From positions 1 to 34,965 of the forward strand of contig DASVTZ010000172.1 of NCBI GenBank assembly GCA_036387335.1: a DNA stretch of 34,965 nucleotides, in the 5' to 3' direction. The stretch is from Longimicrobium sp. Lineage in GTDB: Bacteria > Gemmatimonadota > Gemmatimonadetes > Longimicrobiales > Longimicrobiaceae. Position numbers and translations under genes: made by a program. The notes beneath the pieces are model-generated. The model did not search any database. It was not told the DNA's origin and saw only the letters and a program-made list of their open reading frames with translations. Shown here one piece after another: positions 24,919 to 32,279 of this stretch. Position 1 is the first letter of the stretch. Every line of letters begins with the position of its first letter.

Positions 24919-25010
24919 CCGGTCCCCGTCCCGCGCCCCCTCTCTCGATAACGTGAGGGCGCAGCCCTCTCCTGTTATCGGGAGAGGGGGCAGCGAGGAA
25001 CGAGCGGGGG
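24861..25010. repeat. Nested palindromic element spanning the tlpA start
   Basis: Three nested inverted repeats: outer arms 24861-24881 / 24987-25007 (20 of 21 paired); a stem 24877-24887 / 24896-24906 (GCCCCTCCCCC / GGGGGAGGGGC); and 24936-24952 / 24974-24990 (16 of 17 paired, CCCCCTCTCTCGATAAC). It fills the gap between the BNR gene and tlpA and enters the tlpA reading frame. The composition looks like a dispersed intergenic repeat. Confidence 0.75.
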
Positions 25011-25019
25011 TGAGGGCCC

Positions 25020-26252
25020 TCACCGCCCCAGCTCCATGCGCGCGGTCTGCACGCGCGACGGCTTGCCGGGCGCCGTCCAGGCGAAGACGACGGAGCTGCC
25101 GCCGACGGCCATGCGCGGCACGGACCGCTCCGGCACGCCGCCGATCGTCCGCGGCTCGCCCAGCGCGCCGTCGCGGGCCACGCGCCGCACGCGCACCTCG
25201 GCGGGGCCGGCCGCGGAGCGCTCGATCCAGCTCACCAGGGCGCCGCCGTCCACGAGCTTGACGTCCGCGTGGCCCGCCGGGGTGCCGCCGTCCACGCGCA
25301 CGGGGGCGCTCCAGGTGGCGCCCGCGTCCTCGGAGAAGGCGACTTGCACGCGCGGCGTGTCGCGGGCGGCGGTGAACCAGGCGATGGCCACGCGGCTCCC
25401 GTCCGCGGAGAGGGCGGGGCCGTTCACGGGGCACGCGGGGATCTTCCAGCCGTCCGGGTGCACGGGGCGCGGTGGGGTCCAGCGGCCGCCGTCGAGGCGC
25501 GTGAAGTAGATGTCGCGGATCTCGTCGGCGGTGCGGTCGCGGTAGGCCACAAGCGGGCCGTCGCTGGTGATGGCCATCGCGGTCTGGCAGCAGTCGCAGG
25601 TACGCTGGTCGAGCGGGCTCTCGGGCGCGGCGCCGCCGTCCGCGCTGATGCGCGTGGTCATGATCGCCGTCTCGGCGGCGGGGTCGCCCTCCTCGCGGCC
25701 GGCGTACTTGCGGCCGTCCAGCCACGCCACGCCCACCGAGTCGCCCGGCGCGGCCCACATCGACACGAAGCCGTGCTCCGTGGGGGTCCCGTCGCGGTGC
25801 GGCACGACGGAGGGGCCCCAGCTCTGGCCGCCATCGGCGGAGCGGGCGACGCGCACCTCGTAAGCGTACTTCTCACCGCTGCTCCGCTGCAGCCAGTGCG
25901 CGGCGATCCCCCCGCCGCTCAGCGGGAGGAGCGAGGGGAAGTCCGCCCAGTTGACGAACCACCCGCGCCCCTCGGCCACGGTGCGCGGCGCGGACCACCG
26001 CCCGTCCTCCAGCACGGCGAAGCGCAGCGCGTGCGCCGAGTCCGGCCGCGGCTCCGTCCACGAGAGATAGACGCGCCCTTGGGCATCGGTGACCAGGTTG
26101 GGCGCGGTGCTCCCCTCCGGCGCGGGCGACGGGAGCTCGGCGGGCTGGCCGAGCGCTTGCCGCGCGTTCTTCTTCCCGCCCGCTTCGCCGCCGCACGCCG
26201 CAGAGAGCAGCGCCAGGGCGACGGCGAGGGACCGGCTGCGTTGCGTGGTCAT
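25020..26252 (-). CDS. BNR/sialidase-fold lipoprotein with cysteine cluster, 410 aa
   Basis: From the ATG at 26252 a lipoprotein signal ends at SAA-C20. The rest is a beta-propeller with repeated sialidase Asp-box-like motifs: VARSADGGQSWGP, AFSEDAGATWSAP and ALSADGSRVAIAW. True sialidase catalytic residues are not evident, so enzyme activity is doubtful. Striking are RTCDCCQTAMAI (C-x-C-C) near the middle and ACPVNGPAL about 60 residues later, an unusual set of cysteines for an exported protein. Because the TlpA reductase gene follows in the operon, these cysteines may need to be kept reduced or may bind a metal; that is inference. The open frame upstream to 26393 is non-conserved-looking. 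Confidence 0.87.
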   Translation of the reverse strand: MTTQRSRSLAVALALLSAACGGEAGGKKNARQALGQPAELPSPAPEGSTAPNLVTDAQGRVYLSWTEPRPDSAHALRFAVLEDGRWSAPRTVAEGRGWFVNWADFPSLLPLSGGGIAAHWLQRSSGEKYAYEVRVARSADGGQSWGPSVVPHRDGTPTEHGFVSMWAAPGDSVGVAWLDGRKYAGREEGDPAAETAIMTTRISADGGAAPESPLDQRTCDCCQTAMAITSDGPLVAYRDRTADEIRDIYFTRLDGGRWTPPRPVHPDGWKIPACPVNGPALSADGSRVAIAWFTAARDTPRVQVAFSEDAGATWSAPVRVDGGTPAGHADVKLVDGGALVSWIERSAAGPAEVRVRRVARDGALGEPRTIGGVPERSVPRMAVGGSSVVFAWTAPGKPSRVQTARMELGR

Positions 26253-26407
26253 GGCGGGTCGAGGGAGCGGGGGTCGTACGGAGCGATGCATCGTTCGGAA
26301 AATGGCACCGGACCCCGCCGCGGGGCAACGGTGAAACCCGCGGCGCGAGTGGTGCGTACCCCATTTCCGGCAACACACCCGCACGCCCCGCAAACCGGAG
26401 AACTTCC

Positions 26408-26692
26408 ATGTTCGGACTCATCGCGCTGGTCGCCGCATCCGCGGCCGCCATCTTCGGATACACGCAGTCCCGCCGCTTCGTCCGCAACCGCCTGCGCTTC
26501 GTGGACAAGGTCCATGGCAGCGGCGTTCCCGTGGTCGCCGGGTTCGCGGCGCTGATCGTAGGGATGCTGGTGACGGCCATCGTCCCGATCGTGGGCTTCG
26601 GCACGGCGCTCGCCTTCGGCGTGAGCGTGGGGACCGGGGTGGCCGCCGGGCGCAGCGACATCCGCCACAACCGCCTCAGCTCCGGCCGCTGA
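26408..26692 (+). CDS. Small membrane protein, 94 aa
   Basis: Not recognised. The ATG at 26408 follows GGAGAACTTCC. There are two hydrophobic parts: FGLIALVAASAAAIFGYTQS at the N-terminus and VVAGFAALIVGMLVTAIVPI plus the Gly/Ala-rich FGTALAFGVSVGTGVAAG. Between them lies a basic stretch (RRFVRNRLRFVDKV), which is probably cytoplasmic. It is divergent from the BNR operon, and a long hairpin (26726-26780) follows. Confidence 0.8.
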   Translation: MFGLIALVAASAAAIFGYTQSRRFVRNRLRFVDKVHGSGVPVVAGFAALIVGMLVTAIVPIVGFGTALAFGVSVGTGVAAGRSDIRHNRLSSGR

Positions 26693-26725
26693 ACGCTCTC
26701 TCGGCCACAAAAACAGCAGGGCTCA

Positions 26726-26780
26726 CGCGGAGACGCGGAGGCGCAGAGAGAGAACTCCTCCGCGCCTCCGCGTCTCTGCG
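26726..26780. repeat. 19-bp inverted repeat, likely terminator or dispersed element
   Basis: Arms 26726-26744 and 26762-26780 pair at 18 of 19 positions (CGCGGAGACGCGGAGGCGC), with a 17-nt purine-rich loop. It lies 33 bp after the small membrane protein gene. Its internal pattern of alternating CGCGGAG-like blocks resembles that of the hairpin at 8829-8866. Confidence 0.75.
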
Positions 26781-26868
26781 TAAGATTGCGGATTCAGCGG
26801 CTGCCCCACAGACGATTGCAGAGCTTTCCCTACGCCGCCGTTTCGTGCGACGGGCTAGGTCGTTGGGC

Positions 26869-28008
26869 ATGACTGACGAAACGAGACCCATCATCATCGC
26901 GGGCGGCGGGATCGGGGGGCTGTCGGCGGCGATCGCGTTGCGGAGGGCGGGGTTCGAGGCGCAGGTGTTCGAGAGGGCGCCCGAGTTGCGCGAGGTGGGC
27001 GCCGGCATCAGCCTGTGGCCCAACGCCACGCGCCAGCTCCGCCGCTGGGGCGTGCTGAACGACGTGGTGCGGCGCGGCTTCGTCTTCCAGCACGGCGCCA
27101 TCCGCTCGCGGAACGGGCGCGTGCTGCTGCGCATGAGCTTCGGCGCACACGATGCACCCAGCGTGCTGATCCACCGCGCGGCGCTCCACTCCGCCCTCGC
27201 CGATGCGCTCCCCCCGTGGGCGGTGACCACCGGCGCCACCGCGGAGGACTTCACCGACGCGGGCGATTACGTGCGGGTGCGCTTCGCGGGGCTGGGCGAT
27301 GTGGAGGGCGCGGCGCTCGTGGGCGCGGACGGTCTGCGCTCCGCCGTGCGCCGCCGGCTGCTGGATGACGGCGAGCCGGTGTACCGCGGCTATCCTGTCT
27401 GGCGGGGCGTGGCCGAGGGCACCTTCCCCGGCGCGGGCGAGCTGTCCGAGTCGCTGGGCGCGGGGCTGCGCTTCGGCATCGTGCCGATCGGCGAGGGACG
27501 CGTGGCGTGGTGGGCGACGGCCAACGAGCCAGAGGGGACGGACGATGGCGGCGAGGGCGCCAAGGCGAAGCTCCTCCGCCTCTTCCGCGGTTGGCACGAG
27601 CCAATTCCGCAGCTGCTGGAGGCGACGCCCGCGGAGGCCATCCTCAAGAACGACAGCTACGACCGTCCGCCGGTGCGCGGGTGGAGCCGCGGGCGGGTGA
27701 CGCTGCTGGGCGATGCGGCGCACCCCACCACGCCCAACATGGGGCAGGGCGGGTGCATGGCGATCGAGGACGCCGCGGTGCTCGCCTGCGCGCTCGTACA
27801 GAACCCCCGGATCCCGGATGCGCTACGCGACTTCGAGCGCCGCCGCTTCCGGCGCGTGGTCGGCATCGTCCGGCAGTCGCTTCAGTACGGTCAGGTGGCG
27901 CAGTGGGAGCGCCCGGCCGCCGTGCGGCTCCGCGATGCACTCTTCCGCCTCGCGCCGGACGCCGTCACGGCGCTCGCCATGCGGCGGACCTTTGCGTTCG
28001 ACGTGTAG
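26869..28008 (+). CDS. FAD-dependent monooxygenase, 379 aa
   Basis: A group A flavoprotein hydroxylase. The start ATG at 26869 gives MTDETRP, then the dinucleotide fold IIIAGGGIGGLSAAIALRRA (G-x-G-x-x-G) ending in the ribose-binding acid QVFER. The conserved ALVGADGLRSAVRRRL (DG motif) binds NAD(P)H and FAD. VTLLGDAAHPTTPNMGQGG is the GD motif near residues 280-298, followed by CMAIEDAAVLA. Relatives hydroxylate aromatic or zeaxanthin-like substrates; which one cannot be told here. It is followed 62 bp later by a DoxX gene on the same strand. The GTG at 26845 is a less likely start. Confidence 0.92.
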   Translation: MTDETRPIIIAGGGIGGLSAAIALRRAGFEAQVFERAPELREVGAGISLWPNATRQLRRWGVLNDVVRRGFVFQHGAIRSRNGRVLLRMSFGAHDAPSVLIHRAALHSALADALPPWAVTTGATAEDFTDAGDYVRVRFAGLGDVEGAALVGADGLRSAVRRRLLDDGEPVYRGYPVWRGVAEGTFPGAGELSESLGAGLRFGIVPIGEGRVAWWATANEPEGTDDGGEGAKAKLLRLFRGWHEPIPQLLEATPAEAILKNDSYDRPPVRGWSRGRVTLLGDAAHPTTPNMGQGGCMAIEDAAVLACALVQNPRIPDALRDFERRRFRRVVGIVRQSLQYGQVAQWERPAAVRLRDALFRLAPDAVTALAMRRTFAFDV

Positions 28009-28070
28009 CTGGCGCGCGGGTTGCGGCGCGGGACGGGCTTCCGGCGATCCACACGAACGGGAGGTCCCCC

Positions 28071-28511
28071 ATGCGGCCCTTTTTCATGCACCGCTTCGAG
28101 GAAGTGACGCTCGCGCTGCTTCGCGTCGTGGCGGGGCTGATGTTCATGCAGCACGGCGTTCAGAAGCTGTTCGGCTGGCTCAAGCCGCCCGACGCGCCGC
28201 CGGGCACCGTCGAGCTGTTCTCGCAGATGGGTGTGGCGGGGGTGCTGGAGGTGTTCGGCGGGCTGCTGATCGTGCTGGGGCTGTTCACGCGCCCCGTGGC
28301 CTTCATCCTGGCCGGCCAGATGGCGGTGGCGTACTTCCAGGCCCACTTCCCGCGCGGTGCCGTCCCCCTCCTGAACGGGGGCGAGCCGGCGGTCCTCTTC
28401 TGCTTCATCTTCCTCTACTTCTCCGCGCGCGGCGGCGGGCGCTACAGCGTGGACCACGCGATACGCGGGCGGGACGCAGCGGCGGACGGGCTGAGGACGA
28501 CGCGAGCGTGA
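28071..28511 (+). CDS. DoxX-family membrane protein, 146 aa
   Basis: GGAGGT (28060-28065) stands 5 bp before the ATG. The sequence EEVTLALLRVVAGLMFMQHG, VQKLFGW is the standard DoxX opening, followed by MGVAGVLEVFGGLLIVLGLF, TRPVAFILAGQMAVAYFQAH and GGEPAVLFCFIFLYFSARGG. Four membrane helices are likely. DoxX proteins are linked to redox stress defence (in mycobacteria with superoxide dismutase) and to quinone chemistry. Here it lies between an FAD monooxygenase and a DUF2784-like membrane protein, probably one transcript. Confidence 0.92.
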   Translation: MRPFFMHRFEEVTLALLRVVAGLMFMQHGVQKLFGWLKPPDAPPGTVELFSQMGVAGVLEVFGGLLIVLGLFTRPVAFILAGQMAVAYFQAHFPRGAVPLLNGGEPAVLFCFIFLYFSARGGGRYSVDHAIRGRDAAADGLRTTRA

Positions 28512-28545
28512 GCCCATCCGGCTCGGACCGCGGGCAGCGGTGTAC

Positions 28546-28980
28546 ATGGAGCGGAACCCTCCGCCCGCCGATGCGATGATCTCTCCCGCCGTCTACCGCG
28601 CCCTCGCGGACGCCGTCGTCCTGGGGCACCTCGCCTTCGTGCTCTTCGTGGCGCTGGGCGGGCTGCTCGTGCTGCGCAGGCCGAAGCTGGCGTGGGCGCA
28701 CGTCCCGGCCGCCGCGTGGGGTGCCGCCATCGAGTTCGGCGGATGGATCTGCCCGCTGACCTACCTGGAGAACCACCTGCGGCTGCTGGGCGGGGGCGAT
28801 GCGTACCGGGTCGGCTTCGTGGACCGCTACATCCTCCACATCCTGTACCCGCAGGGACTTACGCGCGGCACGCAGATGGTGCTGGGCGCGATCGTGCTGG
28901 CGGTGAACGGCTACGTGTACGCCCGCCTGGCGGCCCGGGGCCGCACGCCGCGTCTCAGCGGTGCTCGAAGCGCAGGCTGA
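28546..28980 (+). CDS. DUF2784-type membrane protein, about 144 aa
   Basis: The core YRALADAVVLGHLAFVLFVA, LGGLLVLRRPKLAWAHVPAA, GAAIEFGGWICPLTYLEN, and DRYILHILYP fits the DUF2784 family: small proteins with three to four helices, conserved H in the first helix, CPLT-x-x-EN in a loop. Function is unknown. The start is uncertain: GTG 28540, ATG 28546 or ATG 28576 (MISPAVYRAL), the last giving the family's normal N-terminus. It follows the DoxX gene by 34 bp and its last 26 bp overlap the convergent TPR gene. Confidence 0.85.
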   Translation: MERNPPPADAMISPAVYRALADAVVLGHLAFVLFVALGGLLVLRRPKLAWAHVPAAAWGAAIEFGGWICPLTYLENHLRLLGGGDAYRVGFVDRYILHILYPQGLTRGTQMVLGAIVLAVNGYVYARLAARGRTPRLSGARSAG

Positions 28981-29812
28981 GCAACTCCACCAGCTCGGCG
29001 GCGCCGGCCTCGCGCGCCACCGCCAGCCCGTCGCGGTAGTGCGATCCGGCGCGGATGGGGTCCTCCGCCTCGTACGCGATCTCCCCCAGCATGAAGTGGC
29101 ACTGCACCATGCGCAGCTGGTCGCCGGCGCGCGTAAAGGCGCGCACCGCCTCGGCCAGGCGCGTGCGTGCTTCGTTGCGCAATCCGCGCGCGTGGTGCAC
29201 GCACGCCAGCGCGAGCCCGCCCAGGGCGGCGCGGTGGTCGTCGCGCGCCCGCCGCCCCGTCTTAAGCGCCGCCTCCGCCGACTCCTGCGCCGCCGCCAGC
29301 TCGTTCCGCGCCACCTGCGCGACCGCGCGGTTCGCCTGCACCAGCAGCAGCGTCCACTCGTCGCCGTCCGCATGCGCCGCGGCCTCGGCGGCGGCGAAGC
29401 GGGCCAGCGCCTCGTCCGTGTCGCCGCGGAGTGCGGCCACGATCCCCAGGTTCACCTCCGCGCGCCCGTGCTCCGCCGCGTCGCCTGCCAGCGCGTTGCG
29501 GGCGGCGGTCTCCGCATCGTCCAGCAACCCGGCGTGAATGCGCGCCGCCGCCGACTCGTTCAGCGCCGCGCCCAGCAGCCCTGGCAACCGCAGCCTGCGC
29601 GCGAGCTCGGCGGCTTCGCGGGCGAGTGTATCCGCCCGCCCCCACGCCATCCTTGCCCGCGCCGCCCCCGCCGACGCCAGCACGTGCTCCACCGCCCCCA
29701 CCGCATCCCCCGGCGGCGGCGCGGAAGGCTCGGCCCCCGCATGCGCCCGCGCCGCGGGTACGTACGCGCCGGGCGGGATGTCGTCGAGCAGAGTTGCGGT
29801 GGTGGTGGTCAC
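28955..29812 (-). CDS. Tetratricopeptide (TPR)-like helical repeat protein, 285 aa
   Basis: From residue 40 on it is a series of paired Ala-rich helices of about 40 residues: AWGRADTLAREAAELARRL, LLDDAETAARNALAGDAAEH, GDTDEALARFAAAEAAAHAD, NELAAAQESAEAALKTGRRA, RLAEAVRAFTRAGDQLRMVQ and AEDPIRAGSHYRDGLAVARE. The L-x-x-(A/G)-x-A / A-x-x-x-(F/Y)-x-x-A spacing fits TPR-type repeats, so it is a protein-binding scaffold. No signal peptide or enzyme domain is present. The start is a GTG at 29812 with no clear ribosome binding site; an octamer repeat array begins 9 bp upstream. The partner is unknown. The histidine kinase gene lies upstream on the same strand across the repeat element. Confidence 0.83.
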   Translation of the reverse strand: MTTTTATLLDDIPPGAYVPAARAHAGAEPSAPPPGDAVGAVEHVLASAGAARARMAWGRADTLAREAAELARRLRLPGLLGAALNESAAARIHAGLLDDAETAARNALAGDAAEHGRAEVNLGIVAALRGDTDEALARFAAAEAAAHADGDEWTLLLVQANRAVAQVARNELAAAQESAEAALKTGRRARDDHRAALGGLALACVHHARGLRNEARTRLAEAVRAFTRAGDQLRMVQCHFMLGEIAYEAEDPIRAGSHYRDGLAVAREAGAAELVELLSLRFEHR

Positions 29813-29821
29813 GGGAGCGGA

Positions 29822-29845
29822 GGGCGTTAGTGCGTTAGTGCGTTA
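29822..29845. repeat. Octamer repeat before the TPR gene
   Basis: Units GGGCGTTA, GTGCGTTA, GTGCGTTA, ending 9 bp from the TPR start codon (GTG, 29812). The array is the inverted counterpart of 30084-30107 on the other side of the intergenic element. Confidence 0.85.
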
Positions 29846-29867
29846 AGTCTGCGGGCGGTCCCCCCTT

Positions 29868-30059
29868 TGTCATCCTGAGGGAGCCGCCGCGCAGATCTAC
29901 GCACGTCTCAAAACTCTTGCGGCGACCGAAGGATCTAGCCGGCGCGGCAGGAGGCCCGGGCAAGCCAGCGAATCTCTCGGTACGCGCAGTAGATCCTTCG
30001 CTTCGCGCCAGAGGCTGGAGCGAAGGAGAGGGCGGAGAGGCGCTTCGCTCAGGATGACA
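29868..30059. repeat. Dispersed palindromic element (CATCCTGAG type)
   Basis: Perfect 12-bp end repeats TGTCATCCTGAG (29868-29879) and CTCAGGATGACA (30048-30059) enclose a second perfect 10-bp pair CGAAGGATCT (29927-29936) and AGATCCTTCG (29991-30000). No protein is likely. The end sequence is one I recall as a recurrent intergenic repeat in several soil bacteria. It resembles a non-autonomous (MITE-like) element of about 190 bp. Confidence 0.8.
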
Positions 30060-30083
30060 GAAAAGTCCGGCGCCGGGCTGTTG

Positions 30084-30107
30084 CGCACTAACGCACTCAC
30101 GCACTCC
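30084..30107. repeat. Octamer repeat after the histidine kinase gene
   Basis: Units CGCACTAA, CGCACTCA, CGCACTCC, ending 3 bp from the kinase stop codon (30111-30113). On the gene strand it reads GGAGTGCGTGAGTGCGTTAG directly after the stop, as after the glutamate dehydrogenase gene. Confidence 0.85.
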
Positions 30108-30110
30108 GTC

Positions 30111-31328
30111 TTACACCGAAAGCCCGCCCGTCTCCGGCAACACCTCGGCGATCAGGCAGGGGAACGAGATCGCGAACACGGTGCCGTCGGCAGGGTCGAA
30201 CTCGGCCCAGGCGCGGCCGCCGACGGATTCGATGGTTTCGCGCACGATCGCCAGGCCCAGGCCCGTGCCCTCCTCGCCGGTGACGGTGCCCTCGTGGGCG
30301 CGGAAGAAGCGGCGAAAGAGCTCCGGCCGCGCCTCCTCAGGCACACCCAGGCCGTTGTCACGCACCCTCACGATCACCTCGCAAGGGTCGCCGTCGCGCA
30401 CGGTGCCCTCCACGCGCACCCAGTGGTCCGGCTTGCCGGGGTCGCGGTACTTGATGGCGTTCGACACGTAGTTGGTGAGGCACAGCTCCACGGCCGCCGC
30501 AGGGACCTCCACGATGGGGAGGTCGGGCGCGAGCTCCACGCGCACGCGCCGCGCCTCGGCGAAGTCGCGGAGCTGCCGCGCCACCTCGGCGGCAGCATCC
30601 GAGAGAAGGATGTTGCGCGACGACTGCGACCCGTCCACCTCCACGCGCGAGAGCTCCAGGAGGTCTTCCAGCACGCTCTGCATCCCATCCGCGTTGCGGG
30701 CGATGATGTCCGTGAACTTCTCCCGCTGCGACGCCACGCTCCCCACCCACTCCTCGCGCAGCATCTCGTTGGCGCCGCGCACGGTGTTGATGCGGTTCTT
30801 CATCTCGTGCGTGAGCGAGCGGTTGAAGGCGCGCAGCCGGTCCTCGCGCTCCCTCACCCGCGCCTCGGCCAGCGAGAGGAAGTGGTTCGTGGTGTACTGC
30901 TGGATCACCGCCACCGCGCGGAACACGCGGTGCGAGCAGGCCAGCAGCTCCGCGGGCGAGCAGCCGGGCCCCATCCGCTCCGCCGTCTCCGCCAGGTGGT
31001 CGAAGAGGATGCCGCCGAGGATCTCGTACTCCTTGAGGATCTGGTGCGCCTCGAAGCCCTGCGCGTGGCGAAGCGCCCCCAGCTCCATCGCCTTCGCCAC
31101 CACCGGCACGTCCGCCGTGATCTCGGCCGCGACGTCGCCCACGTAGTCCGCGATCCCGTCCACCAGCAGCGGGACGTGGTTCAGCAGCTCTTCGGAGGGG
31201 AAGATGTGGGTCGGATGAATCGCCACGCGGTCCACGATCCGCTCCAGCCAGCGTCCCACCAGCGATTCGCGGGCTTCGCGGACGCTGTTGGCCATCGTCC
31301 GCGCAAGAGGTTCGTGGGAGGAGATCAT
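30111..31328 (-). CDS. Soluble sensor histidine kinase with RsbRD-like N-terminus
   Basis: A 405-aa kinase. The N-terminal 150 residues (LVGRWLERIVDRVAIHPTHI, LLNHVPLLVDGIADYV, RHAQGFEAHQILKEYEILGG) look like the all-helical RsbR/RsbRD-type sensing domain, which in relatives may bind small ligands or partner proteins. Then come the phospho-acceptor helix FNRSLTHEMKNRINTVRGAN (H174), the N box NYVSNAIKYRD, G1 DNGLGVPEEARPELF and G2 GTGLGLAIV. No membrane segment is present. The ATG at 31328 is used. No response regulator is nearby, so it is an orphan kinase whose target is elsewhere. H-x-x-x-(N/R)-type neighbours of H174 fit the general phospho-transfer family. Confidence 0.93.
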   Translation of the reverse strand: MISSHEPLARTMANSVREARESLVGRWLERIVDRVAIHPTHIFPSEELLNHVPLLVDGIADYVGDVAAEITADVPVVAKAMELGALRHAQGFEAHQILKEYEILGGILFDHLAETAERMGPGCSPAELLACSHRVFRAVAVIQQYTTNHFLSLAEARVREREDRLRAFNRSLTHEMKNRINTVRGANEMLREEWVGSVASQREKFTDIIARNADGMQSVLEDLLELSRVEVDGSQSSRNILLSDAAAEVARQLRDFAEARRVRVELAPDLPIVEVPAAAVELCLTNYVSNAIKYRDPGKPDHWVRVEGTVRDGDPCEVIVRVRDNGLGVPEEARPELFRRFFRAHEGTVTGEEGTGLGLAIVRETIESVGGRAWAEFDPADGTVFAISFPCLIAEVLPETGGLSV

Positions 31329-31378
31329 CGTGTCCTTCGGCGTCGGGATGCGTCGGAGGACCACGTGCCATAGCACGC

Positions 31379-31406
31379 GGCCGGACCTGCACAGGCAAGT
31401 CCGGCC
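31379..31406. other. Hairpin in the leader of the kinase gene
   Basis: GGCCGGA (31379-31385) pairs with TCCGGCC (31400-31406), with CCTG/CAGG extending it internally. It lies about 50 bp before the kinase start codon and could be a leader structure or the remnant of a terminator. Confidence 0.4.
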
Positions 31407-31454
31407 TCTCAGCGCAATCGCCGTTCCGGCGCGACGGCGGACGACAAACAGGCG

Positions 31455-31482
31455 GCGGGCGCCGGATCACGCCGGCGCCCGC
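31455..31482 (-). terminator. Terminator after the doc gene
   Basis: A perfect 11-bp stem (GCGGGCGCCGG 31455-31465, CCGGCGCCCGC 31472-31482) with a 6-nt loop starts 7 bp after the doc stop. On the minus strand it is followed by CGCCTGTTTGTC, a weak T-rich tail. Confidence 0.65.
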
Positions 31483-31489
31483 CCTGGCG

Positions 31490-31885
31490 TCATTCGTAGG
31501 GAACGGCTCGCTCTCGCAGCCACTCCGCCAGTTCGTTCTCGCTCCGCTCGCCTGAAGCCACCCCGCTCATGAGGATCACGACTTCTTCTTCGGGCGCCTC
31601 GACGTCCAGCCCGTTGAGCCCCAGGAAAACGTACGCCGCCATGTACCCGACGCGCTTGTTTCCGTCGATGAAGCCGTGGTTCTTCGTCAGTCCAAATCCA
31701 TAAGCGGCAGCGAGCTCCGGCAGATCCACATCCTGGGAATAGCCCCATCGGTTCTGCGGCCGGGCGAGCGCGGAAGCGATCAGCCCCTCGTCACGCACTC
31801 CATGGCTGCCGCCATGCTCGCGAATTTGCTGATCGTGGATGGCCCGCACCATCCGCCGCGTCAGCCAGAACGGCTCGGAGACCAT
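31490..31885 (-). CDS. doc: Doc-family (Fic fold) toxin
   Basis: A 131-aa protein of normal Doc length. The active motif is HGFIDGNKR (H70, D74, N76, K77, R78), which matches the Doc form H-x-F-x-D-(A/G)-N-K-R rather than the Fic form ending in GNGR. Doc proteins phosphorylate elongation factor Tu and stop translation. N-terminal helices (IREHGGSHGVRDEGLIASAL, ARPQNRWGYSQ) are typical. The antitoxin gene ends 6 bp upstream. The active residues are intact. The partner is an AbrB-like protein, not the classical Phd. Confidence 0.94.
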   Translation of the reverse strand: MVSEPFWLTRRMVRAIHDQQIREHGGSHGVRDEGLIASALARPQNRWGYSQDVDLPELAAAYGFGLTKNHGFIDGNKRVGYMAAYVFLGLNGLDVEAPEEEVVILMSGVASGERSENELAEWLRERAVPYE

Positions 31886-31891
31886 GGCGCT

Positions 31892-32116
31892 CTACTGGGC
31901 GAGCTCGCGAAGCGCGTTCTGGTACTTGCGCGCACCACGTTCGTAAACTTCCATCGCGCGGTCGAACTCGGGATCGTGTGCCGTCAGAGTCACTCCGCAT
32001 TCCGTTTCCGCGACGCACAATTCGTCTCCCTCGCCCAGCTGCAGACGCTCAATCAACTCCTCGGGAAGCGCCACTACGAGTGATCCGCCCACTCTCTGGA
32101 GGGTAACCTTTGTCAT
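31892..32116 (-). CDS. AbrB/MazE-like antitoxin of Doc
   Basis: A 74-aa protein. From the ATG at 32116, MTKVTLQRVGGSLVVALPEE followed by LIERLQLGEGDELCV is a swapped-hairpin AbrB DNA-binding domain. The C-terminal part (DPEFDRAMEVYERGARKYQN, ALRELAQ) is an acidic-basic helix that should mask the Doc toxin. Its end, 6 bp before doc, shows a two-gene operon that the antitoxin itself probably represses. An open frame upstream to 32158 looks unrelated. Confidence 0.9.
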   Translation of the reverse strand: MTKVTLQRVGGSLVVALPEELIERLQLGEGDELCVAETECGVTLTAHDPEFDRAMEVYERGARKYQNALRELAQ

Positions 32117-32279
32117 CGAGCCTCTCTCGCGCGCGAATCGGTTGAGCACCGAGCACACGGCCCGGGCGGCACGTGTACTCTAACAGCATCGGGACTCAAG
32201 TTCCATCGCTAGCCTGCCCAACGCCTTAACTCCGCCAGGTCCTGCGCAATGCTGCGCGGGCGGTGGCGAATGCGGGGCG

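Noticed and set aside
29835-30104. Open reading frames reading CHPERSA-like sequences on the minus strand
   Set aside because: They are chance translations of the palindromic CATCCTGAG element and the octamer arrays; such spurious proteins are commonly mis-annotated from this repeat type.
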